DNA of 64,000 nt. It comes from Paraburkholderia caffeinilytica. GTDB lineage: Bacteria; Pseudomonadota; Gammaproteobacteria; Burkholderiales; Burkholderiaceae. The notes under the pieces were generated by a model that made no database searches, was not told where the DNA came from, and saw only the letters and a list, made by a program, of their open reading frames with translations. The DNA is taken from positions 3,968,001 to 4,032,000 of the forward strand of contig NZ_CP031467.1 in assembly GCF_003368325.1 (NCBI RefSeq), read 5' to 3'. Each line of letters opens with the position of its first letter. The first letter of the stretch is position 1. Position numbers and translations under genes: made by a program. Of the stretch, positions 9,241 to 18,176 are shown one piece after another.

Positions 9241-10101
9241 TTAGAACTGCCACCACGACTTTTCCTTACCGGGCCTTGCGTGGCCCGTGATATACGGACT
9301 GTCGGGGAAGGTGCCGGCCAGAATGCGCTTCGTGTCGTCAGCCATTTGCGGCTGGTTCAGCTTCTCGTACGACAGCATCATGATGTGCAGTGCGTCTTCG
9401 ATAGCCGGTGCGTTCTTGTATTCCTTCAACGCCAATTGCGCGCGGTTGATCGCGGCAACATAGGCGCCACGACGGTAGTAGTAATCCGCCGCGTGGACTT
9501 CGTGCGACGCCAGCGCGTTCACGATGTAGCGCATGCGTTGCGCGGCGTCCGGCGCGTACTTGCTGTTCGGGTACTTGTCGACCACGACCTTGAACGCGTC
9601 ATACGACTCACGCAGCGACTTCGGATCGCGCTCGCTCATGTCCTGGCCCGAGAAGCGGCCGAACAGACCGAGGTCGTCGTTGAAGTGGATCATGCCCTTC
9701 AGGTAGTACGCGTACGCGATGTCCGGGTGATCCGGGTGCAACTGGATGAAGCGGTCGATCGCCTGGTCGGCGGCGGCGTTTTCGTTATCTTTCCAGTTGC
9801 AATATGCGACGTTGATCTGCGCTTGCTGCGCAAAGTGGCCGAACGGATCGCGGCCTTCGAGCATCTCGAAATACTTGGCGCATTTGCCGAAATCACCACC
9901 GCTCAGAGCGTCGTTCGCCTCCGTATATAATTTGTTGTTGTTCCACGTAGCCGTCTCGTCGGTCTTTTCCGGCAGGCCGTGGCAAGCCGCGACAACGGCG
10001 ACGGCTGCGGCGCACGCAATGTATCCGGCCACTTTCCGGGCCATCTTCTTGATGACCGCCAAATTGATCGCCGCTTTAGTGATGGTGTTCAAGGCTCGCA
10101 T
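9241..10101 (-). CDS. bamD: Outer membrane assembly lipoprotein BamD (ComL)
   Basis: The essential lipoprotein of the BAM complex that inserts beta-barrel proteins into the outer membrane. The product is 286 residues from 10101. A hydrophobic signal ends in VVAAC (C40), the lipidation site. TPR repeats follow ([33 protein letters not shown], and others), which bind BamA and substrate signals. A start at 10044 ([11 protein letters not shown]) would give a more standard 20-residue signal peptide and is a fair alternative. The gene is divergent from rluD with only 38 bp between start codons, so their promoters must overlap or lie inside one another's 5' ends. Confidence 0.95.
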   Translation of the reverse strand: MRALNTITKAAINLAVIKKMARKVAGYIACAAAVAVVAACHGLPEKTDETATWNNNKLYTEANDALSGGDFGKCAKYFEMLEGRDPFGHFAQQAQINVAYCNWKDNENAAADQAIDRFIQLHPDHPDIAYAYYLKGMIHFNDDLGLFGRFSGQDMSERDPKSLRESYDAFKVVVDKYPNSKYAPDAAQRMRYIVNALASHEVHAADYYYRRGAYVAAINRAQLALKEYKNAPAIEDALHIMMLSYEKLNQPQMADDTKRILAGTFPDSPYITGHARPGKEKSWWQF

Positions 10102-10139
10102 TTTCCAGTCTAGCTTTACGTCCAGGTGACCCAGACTCA

Positions 10140-11441
10140 ATGACCCGCTCAAATACTCCAGGCGCCGCAACCGGTGCCGGGAATAGCAACAAAGATTATA
10201 GCGTAAGCGCTGACCCCTCCGACGCATTGGGCGTCGACTCGCTCGACGACGACCTTGGCAGCGACGCGCTTGCCGGCGCCGGCCCGCAAAGCATGGTGCC
10301 GACGGTGGCGAGCCGCGTGGCGGACGAGACGCCGCGCAGCGTCGTCGTGCCCGACGAACTGGCCGGCGAACGCCTCGACAAGGTGCTCGCCCGAGTCTTT
10401 CCGGAGTTTTCACGTAACCGTCTGCAAAGCTGGATCGAGTCGGAGCGGGTGCGCATCGACGGCAAGCCGGCCAAAATCCGCCAGCCCGTGCCGCTCGGCG
10501 CGACCATCGAGCTCGTGCCCGATCTGCTGCCGGAGCAACTCGCGTTCACGCCCGAACCGGTGCCGCTCGAGATCGTCTACGAAGACGACACGCTGGTGGT
10601 CATCAACAAGCCGGCCGGCATGGTCGTGCATCCGGCGGCCGGCAACTGGAGCGGCACGGTCCTCAACGGCCTGCTGTATCGCTATGGCGACGCCGCTGCC
10701 GGGCTGCCGCGCGCCGGTATCGTCCACCGGCTCGACAAGGAAACGTCCGGCCTGATGGTGGTGGCGCGCACGCTCGAGGCGCAGACGGACCTGGTGCGCC
10801 AGCTCCAGGCGCGCACGGTGAAGCGCCGCTATCTCGCGCTGGTGTGGGGCAACATGCCTGAAGAAGGCACGATCGACGCGCCGATCGGCCGCGATCCGCG
10901 CGAGCGCACGCGCATGGCGGTGGTGACGAGCGCATCGGGCAAACCGGCGCGCACGCATTTCCGGCGCGTGGATACGGCGATCTGGCAGCGTCAGCCGGTC
11001 ACCGCGATTCATTGCGATCTGGAAACCGGCCGTACCCACCAGATTCGCGTGCATTGCGCGCATATCGGCCATCCGCTGCTCGGCGACCCGGTGTATGGGC
11101 GCGCGCGCGGCAAGCGCTCGGTGACGCCGCTGCCGGACGGTTTCGCGCGTCAGGCGCTGCACGCGTGGCGCCTTGGCCTGATCCACCCGCAAACCGGCCG
11201 GACCATGCAATGGCGCGCCGATGCGCCGGAAGACATGCAGGTGCTGTCGGCGGCGCTGGGTCTCGGGCGCGACGATGCAGGCGAGTTCGACGAAACGTAC
11301 TATGAGGAAGACGACTACGATGCTTCGCCGGGCGACGCTTCGCTGGACGACGATATCGATGAAGACGGCGTACACGTTGACGGCGATCACGACGAAGACC
11401 ACGACGAAGACCAGGAACACGACGAGGACGGTCCCGCATGA
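10140..11441 (+). CDS. rluD: 23S rRNA pseudouridine synthase RluD, with acidic C-terminal tail
   Basis: Makes pseudouridines in helix 69 of 23S rRNA (1911, 1915, 1917 in E. coli). Of 433 residues, an S4 RNA-binding domain lies at about 68-120. The catalytic domain carries the RluA-family motif [10 protein letters not shown] with catalytic Asp199. About 50 leading residues are Asp/Ser-rich, and about 60 trailing residues are extremely acidic with HDEDHDED repeats; both go beyond the roughly 325-residue E. coli enzyme. AGGTGA lies 10 bp before the ATG. The stop overlaps the pgeF start by ATGA, so the two are translationally coupled. Confidence 0.94.
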   Translation: MTRSNTPGAATGAGNSNKDYSVSADPSDALGVDSLDDDLGSDALAGAGPQSMVPTVASRVADETPRSVVVPDELAGERLDKVLARVFPEFSRNRLQSWIESERVRIDGKPAKIRQPVPLGATIELVPDLLPEQLAFTPEPVPLEIVYEDDTLVVINKPAGMVVHPAAGNWSGTVLNGLLYRYGDAAAGLPRAGIVHRLDKETSGLMVVARTLEAQTDLVRQLQARTVKRRYLALVWGNMPEEGTIDAPIGRDPRERTRMAVVTSASGKPARTHFRRVDTAIWQRQPVTAIHCDLETGRTHQIRVHCAHIGHPLLGDPVYGRARGKRSVTPLPDGFARQALHAWRLGLIHPQTGRTMQWRADAPEDMQVLSAALGLGRDDAGEFDETYYEEDDYDASPGDASLDDDIDEDGVHVDGDHDEDHDEDQEHDEDGPA

Positions 11442-12307
11442 GCTTGCCCGAGCTGAGCTTTGCCGATGTTGTGCAACCCGCGTGGAATGTGTCGCCGCGG
11501 GTGCGCGCGCTCGTCACCACGCGCAACGGCGGCGTGAGCGAGCCGCCGTTCGGCCGCTGGCACGACGGCGCCGATCAGCCCGGCGGCCTGAATCTGGGGA
11601 TGAAGGCCGGTGACGATCCCGTCGCGGTCGCCACCAACCGCGCACGGCTGCTGAGTCTGGCAGGCGTCAGCGAGGCCGCGTGGCTCGAACAGATTCACGG
11701 CGCCGGCATCGTGCGCGCCGAAGATGTGCTCGCGCAGGCGCACGCAAGCGGCACGCCGACACGAGCGGACGCCAGCGTCACCGATCGGCCCGGCACGGTG
11801 TGCGTCGTGATGGTCGCCGATTGCATGCCGGTGCTGCTATGCGATGAAGCGGGACGCGCGGTCGGTGCAGCTCATGCCGGCTGGCGTGGGCTGGCAGCGG
11901 GTATCGTCGAGCAGACCGCCCAGCGCGTCGCCGATCTCGCCGGCGTGGAGGCCGCATCGTTGCATGCCTACCTGGGGCCGGCGATCGGACCGGACGCATT
12001 CGAGGTGGGTGCAGATGTGCGTGACGCCTTCATGAACGGCGTGGACGGCGCGCAACGCGAAGCCACCGCGAATGCATTCATTACGCATCCGCAAAACCCC
12101 GGCAAATATCTCGCCGATCTCGCGGCGCTGGCGCGCTTGCGCTTGCGGCGGCTCGGCGTGACGCGCATTGCCGGCGGCGATCTGTGCACGGTCACGCAAC
12201 GTGAACGCTTCTATTCCTATCGCCGTGATCGCGAGACAGGGCGCATGGCCGCGCTGATCTGGCTGGACGATCACGCGCGGACGCTCGCGGACCAGGCGAC
12301 GCATTAA
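11438..12307 (+). CDS. pgeF: Peptidoglycan editing factor PgeF (YfiH, multicopper oxidase-like/laccase fold)
   Basis: A 289-residue YfiH/DUF152 protein. In E. coli it removes or prevents mis-incorporated L-Ser in peptidoglycan stems; related proteins act as purine nucleosidases or phenol oxidases. The conserved metal-site motifs are present: QIHG near residue 87, the Cys in [12 protein letters not shown] and the His in AAHAGWRGL. The length is slightly above the usual 240-260 because of an N-terminal stretch. It overlaps rluD by 4 bp, a very common rluD-pgeF pairing. No strong terminator follows; the next 530 bp is the phaC upstream region. Confidence 0.92.
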   Translation: MSLPELSFADVVQPAWNVSPRVRALVTTRNGGVSEPPFGRWHDGADQPGGLNLGMKAGDDPVAVATNRARLLSLAGVSEAAWLEQIHGAGIVRAEDVLAQAHASGTPTRADASVTDRPGTVCVVMVADCMPVLLCDEAGRAVGAAHAGWRGLAAGIVEQTAQRVADLAGVEAASLHAYLGPAIGPDAFEVGADVRDAFMNGVDGAQREATANAFITHPQNPGKYLADLAALARLRLRRLGVTRIAGGDLCTVTQRERFYSYRRDRETGRMAALIWLDDHARTLADQATH

Positions 12308-12840
12308 GTCCGGCACTCAATCATCCTCGCACGGCCCTATCGAATGGTGCTTCGCTTTGCCAGCACCATCATATGGCCGTGCGGCGGCTCGCCGTTGCAT
12401 CGATCCGTGCGATGTGTTTCAGCAAACATCCGTAATCCGTATGAGGGTTTATTCGGAGGCTTACTGTCTGTTTTTGCTGCGCTGCCGGAATTCACCCACT
12501 TGCGCAAAGCTTCCGTTAGAAGTGTCCTCGGGCGAACGGATAAATGCACTTGAATATGCATAAGGCTATGCAATGCGGGAGTTTTTTTGCTTGTGTCGGA
12601 ATTTACCAGGCCATGTTTCAAAAGCGCGATCTGCTATACAGGGAAAACGATAATTAAAAAACTATCGCACTGCGGCAAAATCGGGAACAAGCATTGACAT
12701 GCCTTGCGATGGGGAGCAAGAATGTTCCTCACAGCTCCTCGTACATGGGACAGGGCGTGACGAGGTCGCGAGCAATCGCCCACGTGCGCATGAACCTGCC
12801 TCTCAACCCGTCCGCAAGGACTCACCGGTCAAAAGCAGGT
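12308..12840. other. Gene-free phaC upstream region
   Basis: 533 bp without a supportable gene. It is more AT-rich than its surroundings, especially at 12540-12665. An 8-bp inverted repeat lies at 12344-12369 (10-nt loop) but has no T-run, so it is a weak terminator candidate for pgeF. A TTGACA box with an 18-bp spaced AAGAAT lies at 12694-12723. The rest may hold upstream regulatory sites, but I cannot name them. Confidence 0.6.
12694..12723 (+). promoter_or_regulatory. Candidate phaC-A-B promoter
   Basis: A consensus -35 TTGACA (12694-12699) and AAGAAT (12718-12723) at 18-bp spacing, about 110 bp before the phaC start. This resembles, from memory, the sigma-70 promoter of the Cupriavidus phaCAB operon (TTGACA, 18 bp, AACAAT). 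The -10 is only a 4/6 match. Confidence 0.45.
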
Positions 12841-14751
12841 ATGGCAGCATCACATTCCTCAGCTTCTCCCAACACGGACTCCTCGACGGAGCATGCGCAG
12901 CAGGCCGGTACGAGCGGCGCAACATCGGCCGCTGGCATGCAGCAGTTATTCGACGTCTGGATGAACGCATGGCGTTCGCTCGGCACGCCGCCCGGCGGCA
13001 ATGGCATGCCTTTCCAGATGCCGCAAGTGCCACAGATGCCGCAAATGGGCTTGCCGCAGATGCCGTCGTTTCCCGGCATGCCTGACTTCAGCAAACTGGC
13101 TGCGGGATCTCTGCCGTCATTGCCGTCATTCGCCGGACTCAATATTCCGAATGCCGCAATTCCAGCCGAGCGTCTGCAAAAGCTGCAAGCCGATTATTCG
13201 CGCGAGGCAATGGAGTTGATCCAGCAGGCGGCCACCTCCACGACAAAGGCCCCCGAACTCAAGGACCGCCGCTTTAGTTCCGACGCGTGGAGCGCGACCC
13301 CGGCCTATGCATTTACTGCTGCGTGGTATCTGTTGAACGCGCGCTATCTGCAGGAAATGGTCGACGCGCTCGAAACGGAACCGAAGATGCGCGAGCGCGT
13401 TCGGTTCGCGGTTCAGCAGTGGACCGCGGCTGCGTCGCCGAGCAACTTTTTCGCGTTGAATCCGGAAGCGCAAAAGACCTTGCTCGACAGCAAAGGCGAG
13501 AGCCTTCGCCAGGGCGTGATGAATCTGCTGGGCGACATGCAGCGCGGCAAGATTTCGCAGACGGACGAATCGCGTTTCGTGGTCGGCGAAAATCTCGCGA
13601 ACACCGAAGGCTCGGTGGTGTTCGAGAACGACCTCATTCAGTTGATCCAGTACAAGCCACGCACGGCCACCGTGCGTGAGCGGCCGCTGCTGATCGTGCC
13701 GCCTTGCATCAACAAGTTCTACATTCTCGATCTGCAACCGGAGAATTCGCTCGTCGCGCACGGGCTCGATTCGGGGCATCAGGTGTTTCTGATTTCGTGG
13801 CGCAACGCGGACGCATCGATCGCGAGCAAGACGTGGGACGACTACGTCGGCGAGGGCGTGCTCAAGGCGATCGAAACGGTCAGCAAGATCAGCGGCCGCG
13901 AGCAGATCAACACGCTTGGTTTCTGCGTGGGCGGCACCATGCTCGCCACGGCGCTGGCGGTGGCGGCCGCGCGCGGCGAGCATCCGGCTGCGTCGATGAC
14001 CCTGCTCACCGCGATGCTCGACTTCTCCGATACGGGCGTGCTCGACGTATTCGTCGACGAGGCACACGTGCAGATGCGCGAGCAGACCATCGGCGGCAAG
14101 AACGGCGGCGTGCCCGGACTGATGCGCGGCATCGAATTCGCCAACACGTTCTCGTTCCTGCGGCCCAACGATCTGGTGTGGAACTACGTCGTCGACAATT
14201 ACCTCAAGGGGCGCACGCCGGTGCCGTTCGATCTGCTGTACTGGAACAGCGATTCGACGAGTCTGCCGGGACCGATGTATGTCTGGTATCTGCGCAACAC
14301 GTATCTCGAGAACCGTCTGCGCGAGCCCGGTGCGTTGACCACCTGCGGCGAGCCGGTCGACCTCTCGAAGATCGACGTGCCCACTTTCATCTACGGTTCA
14401 CGCGAAGACCATATCGTGCCGTGGCAAACCGCTTATGCGTCGGTGCCGCTGCTTTCCGGGCCGTTGAAGTTCGTGCTCGGCGCGTCGGGCCATATCGCGG
14501 GCGTGATCAATCCGCCGGCGAAGAAAAAGCGCAACTACTGGACGCTGGAAGGCGACGTCAGGACCTTGCCGGAAAGCCCGGACGAATGGTTCGATCAGGC
14601 GACCGAAGTACCCGGCAGCTGGTGGCCTGAATGGACCACGTGGCTCGACCAGTATGGCGGCAAGAAAGTGAAGCCGCGCGCCGCGGCCGGCTCGGCCGAA
14701 TTCCCGGTGATCGAACCGGCGCCGGGGCGCTACGTGCGGCAACGGGAGTAG
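12841..14751 (+). CDS. phaC: Class I poly(3-hydroxyalkanoate) synthase PhaC
   Basis: Polymerises (R)-3-hydroxyacyl-CoA into PHA on the surface of cytoplasmic granules. The product is 636 residues, above the 589 of Cupriavidus PhaC. The lipase-like box GFCVGGT holds nucleophile Cys362. The rest of the triad is Asp523 (SREDHIVPW) and His551 (ASGHIAGV), 28 residues apart as in class I enzymes. Residues 56-100 form an unusual Met/Pro/Gln-rich run (PQMPQM words) just before the usual N-terminal domain. I chose 12841 (MAASHSS) because upstream in-frame starts lack a binding site; the site here is itself weak. It heads phaC-phaA-phaB-phaR. Confidence 0.96.
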   Translation: MAASHSSASPNTDSSTEHAQQAGTSGATSAAGMQQLFDVWMNAWRSLGTPPGGNGMPFQMPQVPQMPQMGLPQMPSFPGMPDFSKLAAGSLPSLPSFAGLNIPNAAIPAERLQKLQADYSREAMELIQQAATSTTKAPELKDRRFSSDAWSATPAYAFTAAWYLLNARYLQEMVDALETEPKMRERVRFAVQQWTAAASPSNFFALNPEAQKTLLDSKGESLRQGVMNLLGDMQRGKISQTDESRFVVGENLANTEGSVVFENDLIQLIQYKPRTATVRERPLLIVPPCINKFYILDLQPENSLVAHGLDSGHQVFLISWRNADASIASKTWDDYVGEGVLKAIETVSKISGREQINTLGFCVGGTMLATALAVAAARGEHPAASMTLLTAMLDFSDTGVLDVFVDEAHVQMREQTIGGKNGGVPGLMRGIEFANTFSFLRPNDLVWNYVVDNYLKGRTPVPFDLLYWNSDSTSLPGPMYVWYLRNTYLENRLREPGALTTCGEPVDLSKIDVPTFIYGSREDHIVPWQTAYASVPLLSGPLKFVLGASGHIAGVINPPAKKKRNYWTLEGDVRTLPESPDEWFDQATEVPGSWWPEWTTWLDQYGGKKVKPRAAAGSAEFPVIEPAPGRYVRQRE

Positions 14752-14884
14752 GCTTCAGCGCGCCTGAAGGCGCGGTGGTTTGGCGGTAAGAATGCGCGTC
14801 CGGATAGGCAAGGGCGCATGAGCAACATGATTTTTAACTTGACGGGCTGCGGCGTATGTAGCCGATGTCCCGGAGGATATGGAA

Positions 14885-16066
14885 ATGACTGATGTTGTGA
14901 TCGTATCGGCCGCCCGTACGGCAGTTGGCAAATTCGGTGGGTCGCTGGCGAAGATCGCCGCGCCCGAACTCGGCGCCACAGTGATTCGCGCCGTGCTCGA
15001 ACGGGCAGGTCTGAAGCCTGAGCAGGTCAGCGAAGTCATTCTGGGTCAGGTGCTGACGGCAGGCTCGGGCCAGAACCCGGCGCGTCAGTCGCTGATCAAG
15101 GCAGGGCTGCCCACGGCCGTGCCCGCCATGACGATCAACGTGGTGTGCGGTTCGGGCCTGAAGTCCGTGATGCTGGCGGCCAACGCGATCATCGCGGGTG
15201 ACGCGGACATCGTGATCGCCGGCGGTCAGGAAAACATGAGCGCCGCGCCGCACGTGCTGCCGGGTTCGCGCGACGGTTTCCGCATGGGCGACGCGAAGCT
15301 GATCGACTCGATGATCGTCGACGGCCTGTGGGACGTCTATAACCAGTACCACATGGGCGTGACGGCGGAAAACGTCGCCAGGGAATACGGCATCACGCGC
15401 GAGCAGCAGGACGCATTCGCGGCGCTGTCGCAGAACAAGGCGGAAGCCGCGCAGAAATCGGGCCGCTTCAACGACGAAATCGTGCCGGTCGAGATTCCGC
15501 AACGCAAGGGCGAGCCGCTGCGTTTCGCAACCGATGAGTTCGTGCGTCACGGCGTGACGGCTGAATCGCTCGCGGGTCTGAAGCCGGCCTTCTCGAAGGA
15601 AGGCTCGGTGACAGCGGCCAATGCGTCGGGTCTGAACGACGGCGCGGCGGCGGTGCTGGTGATGTCGGCGAAGAAGGCTGAGGCGCTTGGCCTCACGCCG
15701 CTCGCGCGCATCAAGGCGTACGCCACCTCGGGTCTGGATCCGAAGGTGATGGGCATGGGCCCGGTGCCGGCCTCGCGCCGTTGTCTTGAACGCGCGGGCT
15801 GGACGCCGGCCGATCTGGACCTGATGGAAATCAACGAAGCGTTTGCCGCACAGGCGTGCGCCGTCAATCAGCAAATGGGCTGGGACACGTCGAAGATCAA
15901 CGTGAACGGCGGCGCGATCGCTATCGGCCATCCGATCGGTGCGTCCGGCGCCCGGATTCTCGTCACGCTGCTGCATGAAATGCAGAAGCGCGATGCGAAG
16001 AAGGGTCTGGCGTCGCTGTGTATCGGCGGCGGCATGGGCGTGGCGCTGGCGCTCGAGCGCGCTTAA
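14885..16066 (+). CDS. phaA: Acetyl-CoA acetyltransferase PhaA (beta-ketothiolase)
   Basis: Condenses two acetyl-CoA to acetoacetyl-CoA, the first step of polyhydroxybutyrate synthesis. It has 393 residues, the same length as Cupriavidus PhaA, with the acyl-enzyme Cys88 (VVCGSG), His349 (IGHPIG) and the C-terminal Cys in CIGGGMG. The ATG at 14885 is preferred: GGAGG (14872-14876) is 8 bp upstream and gives the family N-terminus [15 protein letters not shown]. The ATG at 14879 is too close to that site. It lies 133 bp after phaC with no clear terminator between, so it is probably in one operon. Confidence 0.96.
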   Translation: MTDVVIVSAARTAVGKFGGSLAKIAAPELGATVIRAVLERAGLKPEQVSEVILGQVLTAGSGQNPARQSLIKAGLPTAVPAMTINVVCGSGLKSVMLAANAIIAGDADIVIAGGQENMSAAPHVLPGSRDGFRMGDAKLIDSMIVDGLWDVYNQYHMGVTAENVAREYGITREQQDAFAALSQNKAEAAQKSGRFNDEIVPVEIPQRKGEPLRFATDEFVRHGVTAESLAGLKPAFSKEGSVTAANASGLNDGAAAVLVMSAKKAEALGLTPLARIKAYATSGLDPKVMGMGPVPASRRCLERAGWTPADLDLMEINEAFAAQACAVNQQMGWDTSKINVNGGAIAIGHPIGASGARILVTLLHEMQKRDAKKGLASLCIGGGMGVALALERA

Positions 16067-16294
16067 CGGGCCGAGTCCCGGGCCTCAATCTGTTTGGGGC
16101 GCGGGCAGCCCCAAGCAGGCTCAAGTGGGTTTTAGCAGTCGGTAAGCAAGGTTGCCGCGCGTCGCATTGCAGCAAGTGGCGCGTGGCGAGCAATGGCCTC
16201 GTCGGCCGGTCGCCCGGCGGCAGCGGAGATGAAGCACAGGCGAGGGAAGAGGCAGCCGGTCGGCACCTCGAAAACGAAAAACGGAGTGTAGTTT

Positions 16295-17035
16295 ATGACA
16301 CAGCGAATTGCGTACGTAACGGGCGGGATGGGTGGCATCGGCACCAGCATTTGCCAGCGGCTGCACAAAGAGGGCTTCAAGGTAGTCGCAGGCTGTGGCC
16401 CGAACTCGCCGCGCCGCGTGAAGTGGCTCGAAGAGCAGAAGGCGCTTGGCTACGATTTCATTGCGTCCGAAGGCAATGTCGGCGATTGGGAATCGACCAA
16501 GGCGGCGTTCGACAAGGTCAAGGCCGAAGTCGGCGAGATCGACGTGCTGGTGAACAATGCCGGTATCACGCGCGACGTCGTGTTCCGCAAGATGACGCAC
16601 GAAGACTGGACGGCGGTGATCGACACCAACCTGACCAGCCTCTTCAACGTCACCAAGCAGGTGATCGACGGCATGGTCGAGCGTGGCTTCGGGCGCGTCA
16701 TCAACATTTCGTCGGTGAACGGCCAGAAGGGGCAGTTCGGCCAGACCAACTACTCGACCGCGAAGGCCGGTATTCACGGCTTCACGATGTCGCTGGCGCA
16801 GGAAGTGGCCACCAAGGGCGTGACGGTCAACACCGTGTCGCCCGGCTACATCGGCACCGATATGGTCAAGTCGATCCGCCCGGACGTGCTGGAAAAGATC
16901 GTTGCGACGATCCCGGTGCGCCGTCTCGGCCAGCCGCAGGAAATCGGCTCGATCGTGGCATGGCTTGCCTCGGACGAATCGGGTTTCTCCACGGGCGCGG
17001 ATTTTTCGCTGAACGGTGGTTTGCATATGGGCTGA
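16295..17035 (+). CDS. phaB: Acetoacetyl-CoA reductase PhaB (NADPH-dependent SDR)
   Basis: Reduces acetoacetyl-CoA to (R)-3-hydroxybutyryl-CoA, the monomer for PhaC. A 246-residue short-chain dehydrogenase with the cofactor motif TGGMGGIG (residues 9-16), NNAG at 87-90, and the catalytic triad Ser140, Tyr153 and Lys157 (NISS, then YSTAK). Length and sequence match PhaB rather than the shorter FabG branch. GGAG lies about 10 bp before the ATG. The 228-bp gap after phaA is longer than usual and holds a GC-rich inverted segment near 16090-16120. phaR follows 133 bp downstream. Confidence 0.96.
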   Translation: MTQRIAYVTGGMGGIGTSICQRLHKEGFKVVAGCGPNSPRRVKWLEEQKALGYDFIASEGNVGDWESTKAAFDKVKAEVGEIDVLVNNAGITRDVVFRKMTHEDWTAVIDTNLTSLFNVTKQVIDGMVERGFGRVINISSVNGQKGQFGQTNYSTAKAGIHGFTMSLAQEVATKGVTVNTVSPGYIGTDMVKSIRPDVLEKIVATIPVRRLGQPQEIGSIVAWLASDESGFSTGADFSLNGGLHMG

Positions 17036-17168
17036 GTCACCGGCGCGCCGCTCACAAGGCAGCGCGCTTTGGCTCAGATGGTTCCGGCGGCGTCCCGGTA
17101 GCACAATTGCCCGATTGTGCGCCGGCATGACGCCGTTTCCGCGCTCAACTCGCGCTCAAAGGCGTTAC

Positions 17169-17786
17169 ATGACCACTACTACAAAGAAAACAGCCGAACG
17201 ATTGATCAAGAAGTATCCGAATCGCCGGCTCTACGATACCGAGACAAGCACGTACATCACGCTGACGGACGTCAAGCAGCTCGTGCTGGATCAGGAGGAT
17301 TTCAAGGTCATCGATGCGAAGAGCAACGAGGATCTGACGCGCGCCATCCTCTTGCAGATCATTCTCGAAGAGGAGAGCGGCGGCCTGCCGATGTTCTCGT
17401 CGTCGATGCTGTCGCAGATCATCCGGTTCTACGGCCATGCCATGCAAGGCATGATGGGCACGTATCTGGAGAAGAACATCCAGGCCTTCATCGACATTCA
17501 GGCGAAGCTCGCCGACCAGTCGAAGAATCTGTACGAAGGCAAGGCGATGAACCCCGAAGTCTGGTCGCAATTCATGAACATGCAGGCGCCGATGATGCAG
17601 GGCATGATGACCAGCTACATCGAGCAGTCGAAGAACATGTTCGTGCAGATGCAGGAACAGATGCAGAACCAGGCGAAGTCGATGTTCGCCACTTTCCCGT
17701 TCACGCCAGGCGGGCCGGTGAATGCGGCCGGAGGACCGGCCACGCCGGCCAATCCGCAAACCAATCCGGAGCCGGAGAAGAAGTAA
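17169..17786 (+). CDS. phaR: PHA synthesis repressor PhaR
   Basis: A DNA- and polymer-binding repressor that controls phasin expression: it binds nascent granules and leaves DNA when polymer accumulates. It has 205 residues. The N-terminal PHB accumulation regulator domain is clear in RLIKKYPNRRLYDTE and ITLTDVKQLV, and a second PHB domain follows (residues 60-110). The C-terminal half is Met/Gln-rich and amphipathic, ending in a Pro/Asn-rich tail. I chose 17169 (MTTTTKKTAERL), where AAAGGCG lies upstream. It closes the pha cluster; the next intact gene is dusC after a 390-bp gap. Confidence 0.94.
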   Translation: MTTTTKKTAERLIKKYPNRRLYDTETSTYITLTDVKQLVLDQEDFKVIDAKSNEDLTRAILLQIILEEESGGLPMFSSSMLSQIIRFYGHAMQGMMGTYLEKNIQAFIDIQAKLADQSKNLYEGKAMNPEVWSQFMNMQAPMMQGMMTSYIEQSKNMFVQMQEQMQNQAKSMFATFPFTPGGPVNAAGGPATPANPQTNPEPEKK

Positions 17787-17910
17787 CGGCACGACGCCGG
17801 CGCGGCGAGCGCATCGTTGCGCGGCGGCCGCGCGGCTGCGGCGCGGTGGCGTGCCCGTGGCGCCTGGGGCGCCGGGTACGGCCACGGTGGGCCCGGGGCG
17901 GGCGCTGCCG

Positions 17911-18144
17911 TGTGCAAGCGGGCGGGCGCGGTACAATCGCGGGTTGCATGCGCTGGCGCTGCCGTGGGTTGCGGCCCTCGTGACCCTCATGATCCCACCA
18001 CCCTCAGGCGATGCAGCGCCGTCCCCATTTGCCACCGTCGTCACCGATGTATCCCCGCCCCGCCTATGCCGCAGACCCGTTTCCCGACCACCTCCATACC
18101 TTCGATTCCGAGGGCCGGCTGTGTCAGCTTTGGCTGACCGCAAG
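17911..18144 (+). repeat. Upstream copy of the rimO promoter/5' segment (direct repeat A)
   Basis: Direct repeat of 19201-19427, in the same orientation and about 1.28 kb apart. Shared landmarks in the same order: the box GCGCGGTACAAT, GGGTTGC then TGCGCTGG, GTCCCCATTTG, CGTCACCG, CTATG then CGCAGACC, and GTCAGC. From the ATG onward it aligns without gaps, with 54 of 79 positions identical by hand count. It carries its own TACAAT at 17932 and could supply the promoter for dusC. Confidence 0.75.
18066..18137 (+). pseudogene. Remnant of the rimO 5' end (23 codons then TGA)
   Basis: Reads MPQTRFPTTSIPSIPR, then AGCVSFG and stop. Intact rimO begins [16 protein letters not shown], then [12 protein letters not shown]. 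The alignment is gapless at codon level through GVSxG, and the remnant stops exactly where rimO continues into its first conserved Cys motif. It is either a pseudogene fragment or a short leader ORF now lying 39 bp before dusC. Confidence 0.7.
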
Positions 18145-18176
18145 ATTCGCAAAAGCAGCTTAGGCACCGTTCTCAC

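Larger units (their letters stand above)
17787..18176. other. Gene-free phaR-dusC spacer carrying the decayed rimO 5' copy
   Basis: 390 bp without an intact gene. The first ~120 bp is extremely GC-rich with repetitive GGCGCGGC words. From about 17911 to 18144 it aligns with the region upstream of and into rimO (19201-19427); see the repeat and pseudogene entries. The last 35 bp before dusC show no strong ribosome-binding site, only TTAGG. Confidence 0.7.

Noticed and set aside
12344..12369. Inverted repeat after pgeF as a terminator
   Set aside because: 8-bp stem with a 10-nt loop but no T-run after it; left as a weak structural feature only.
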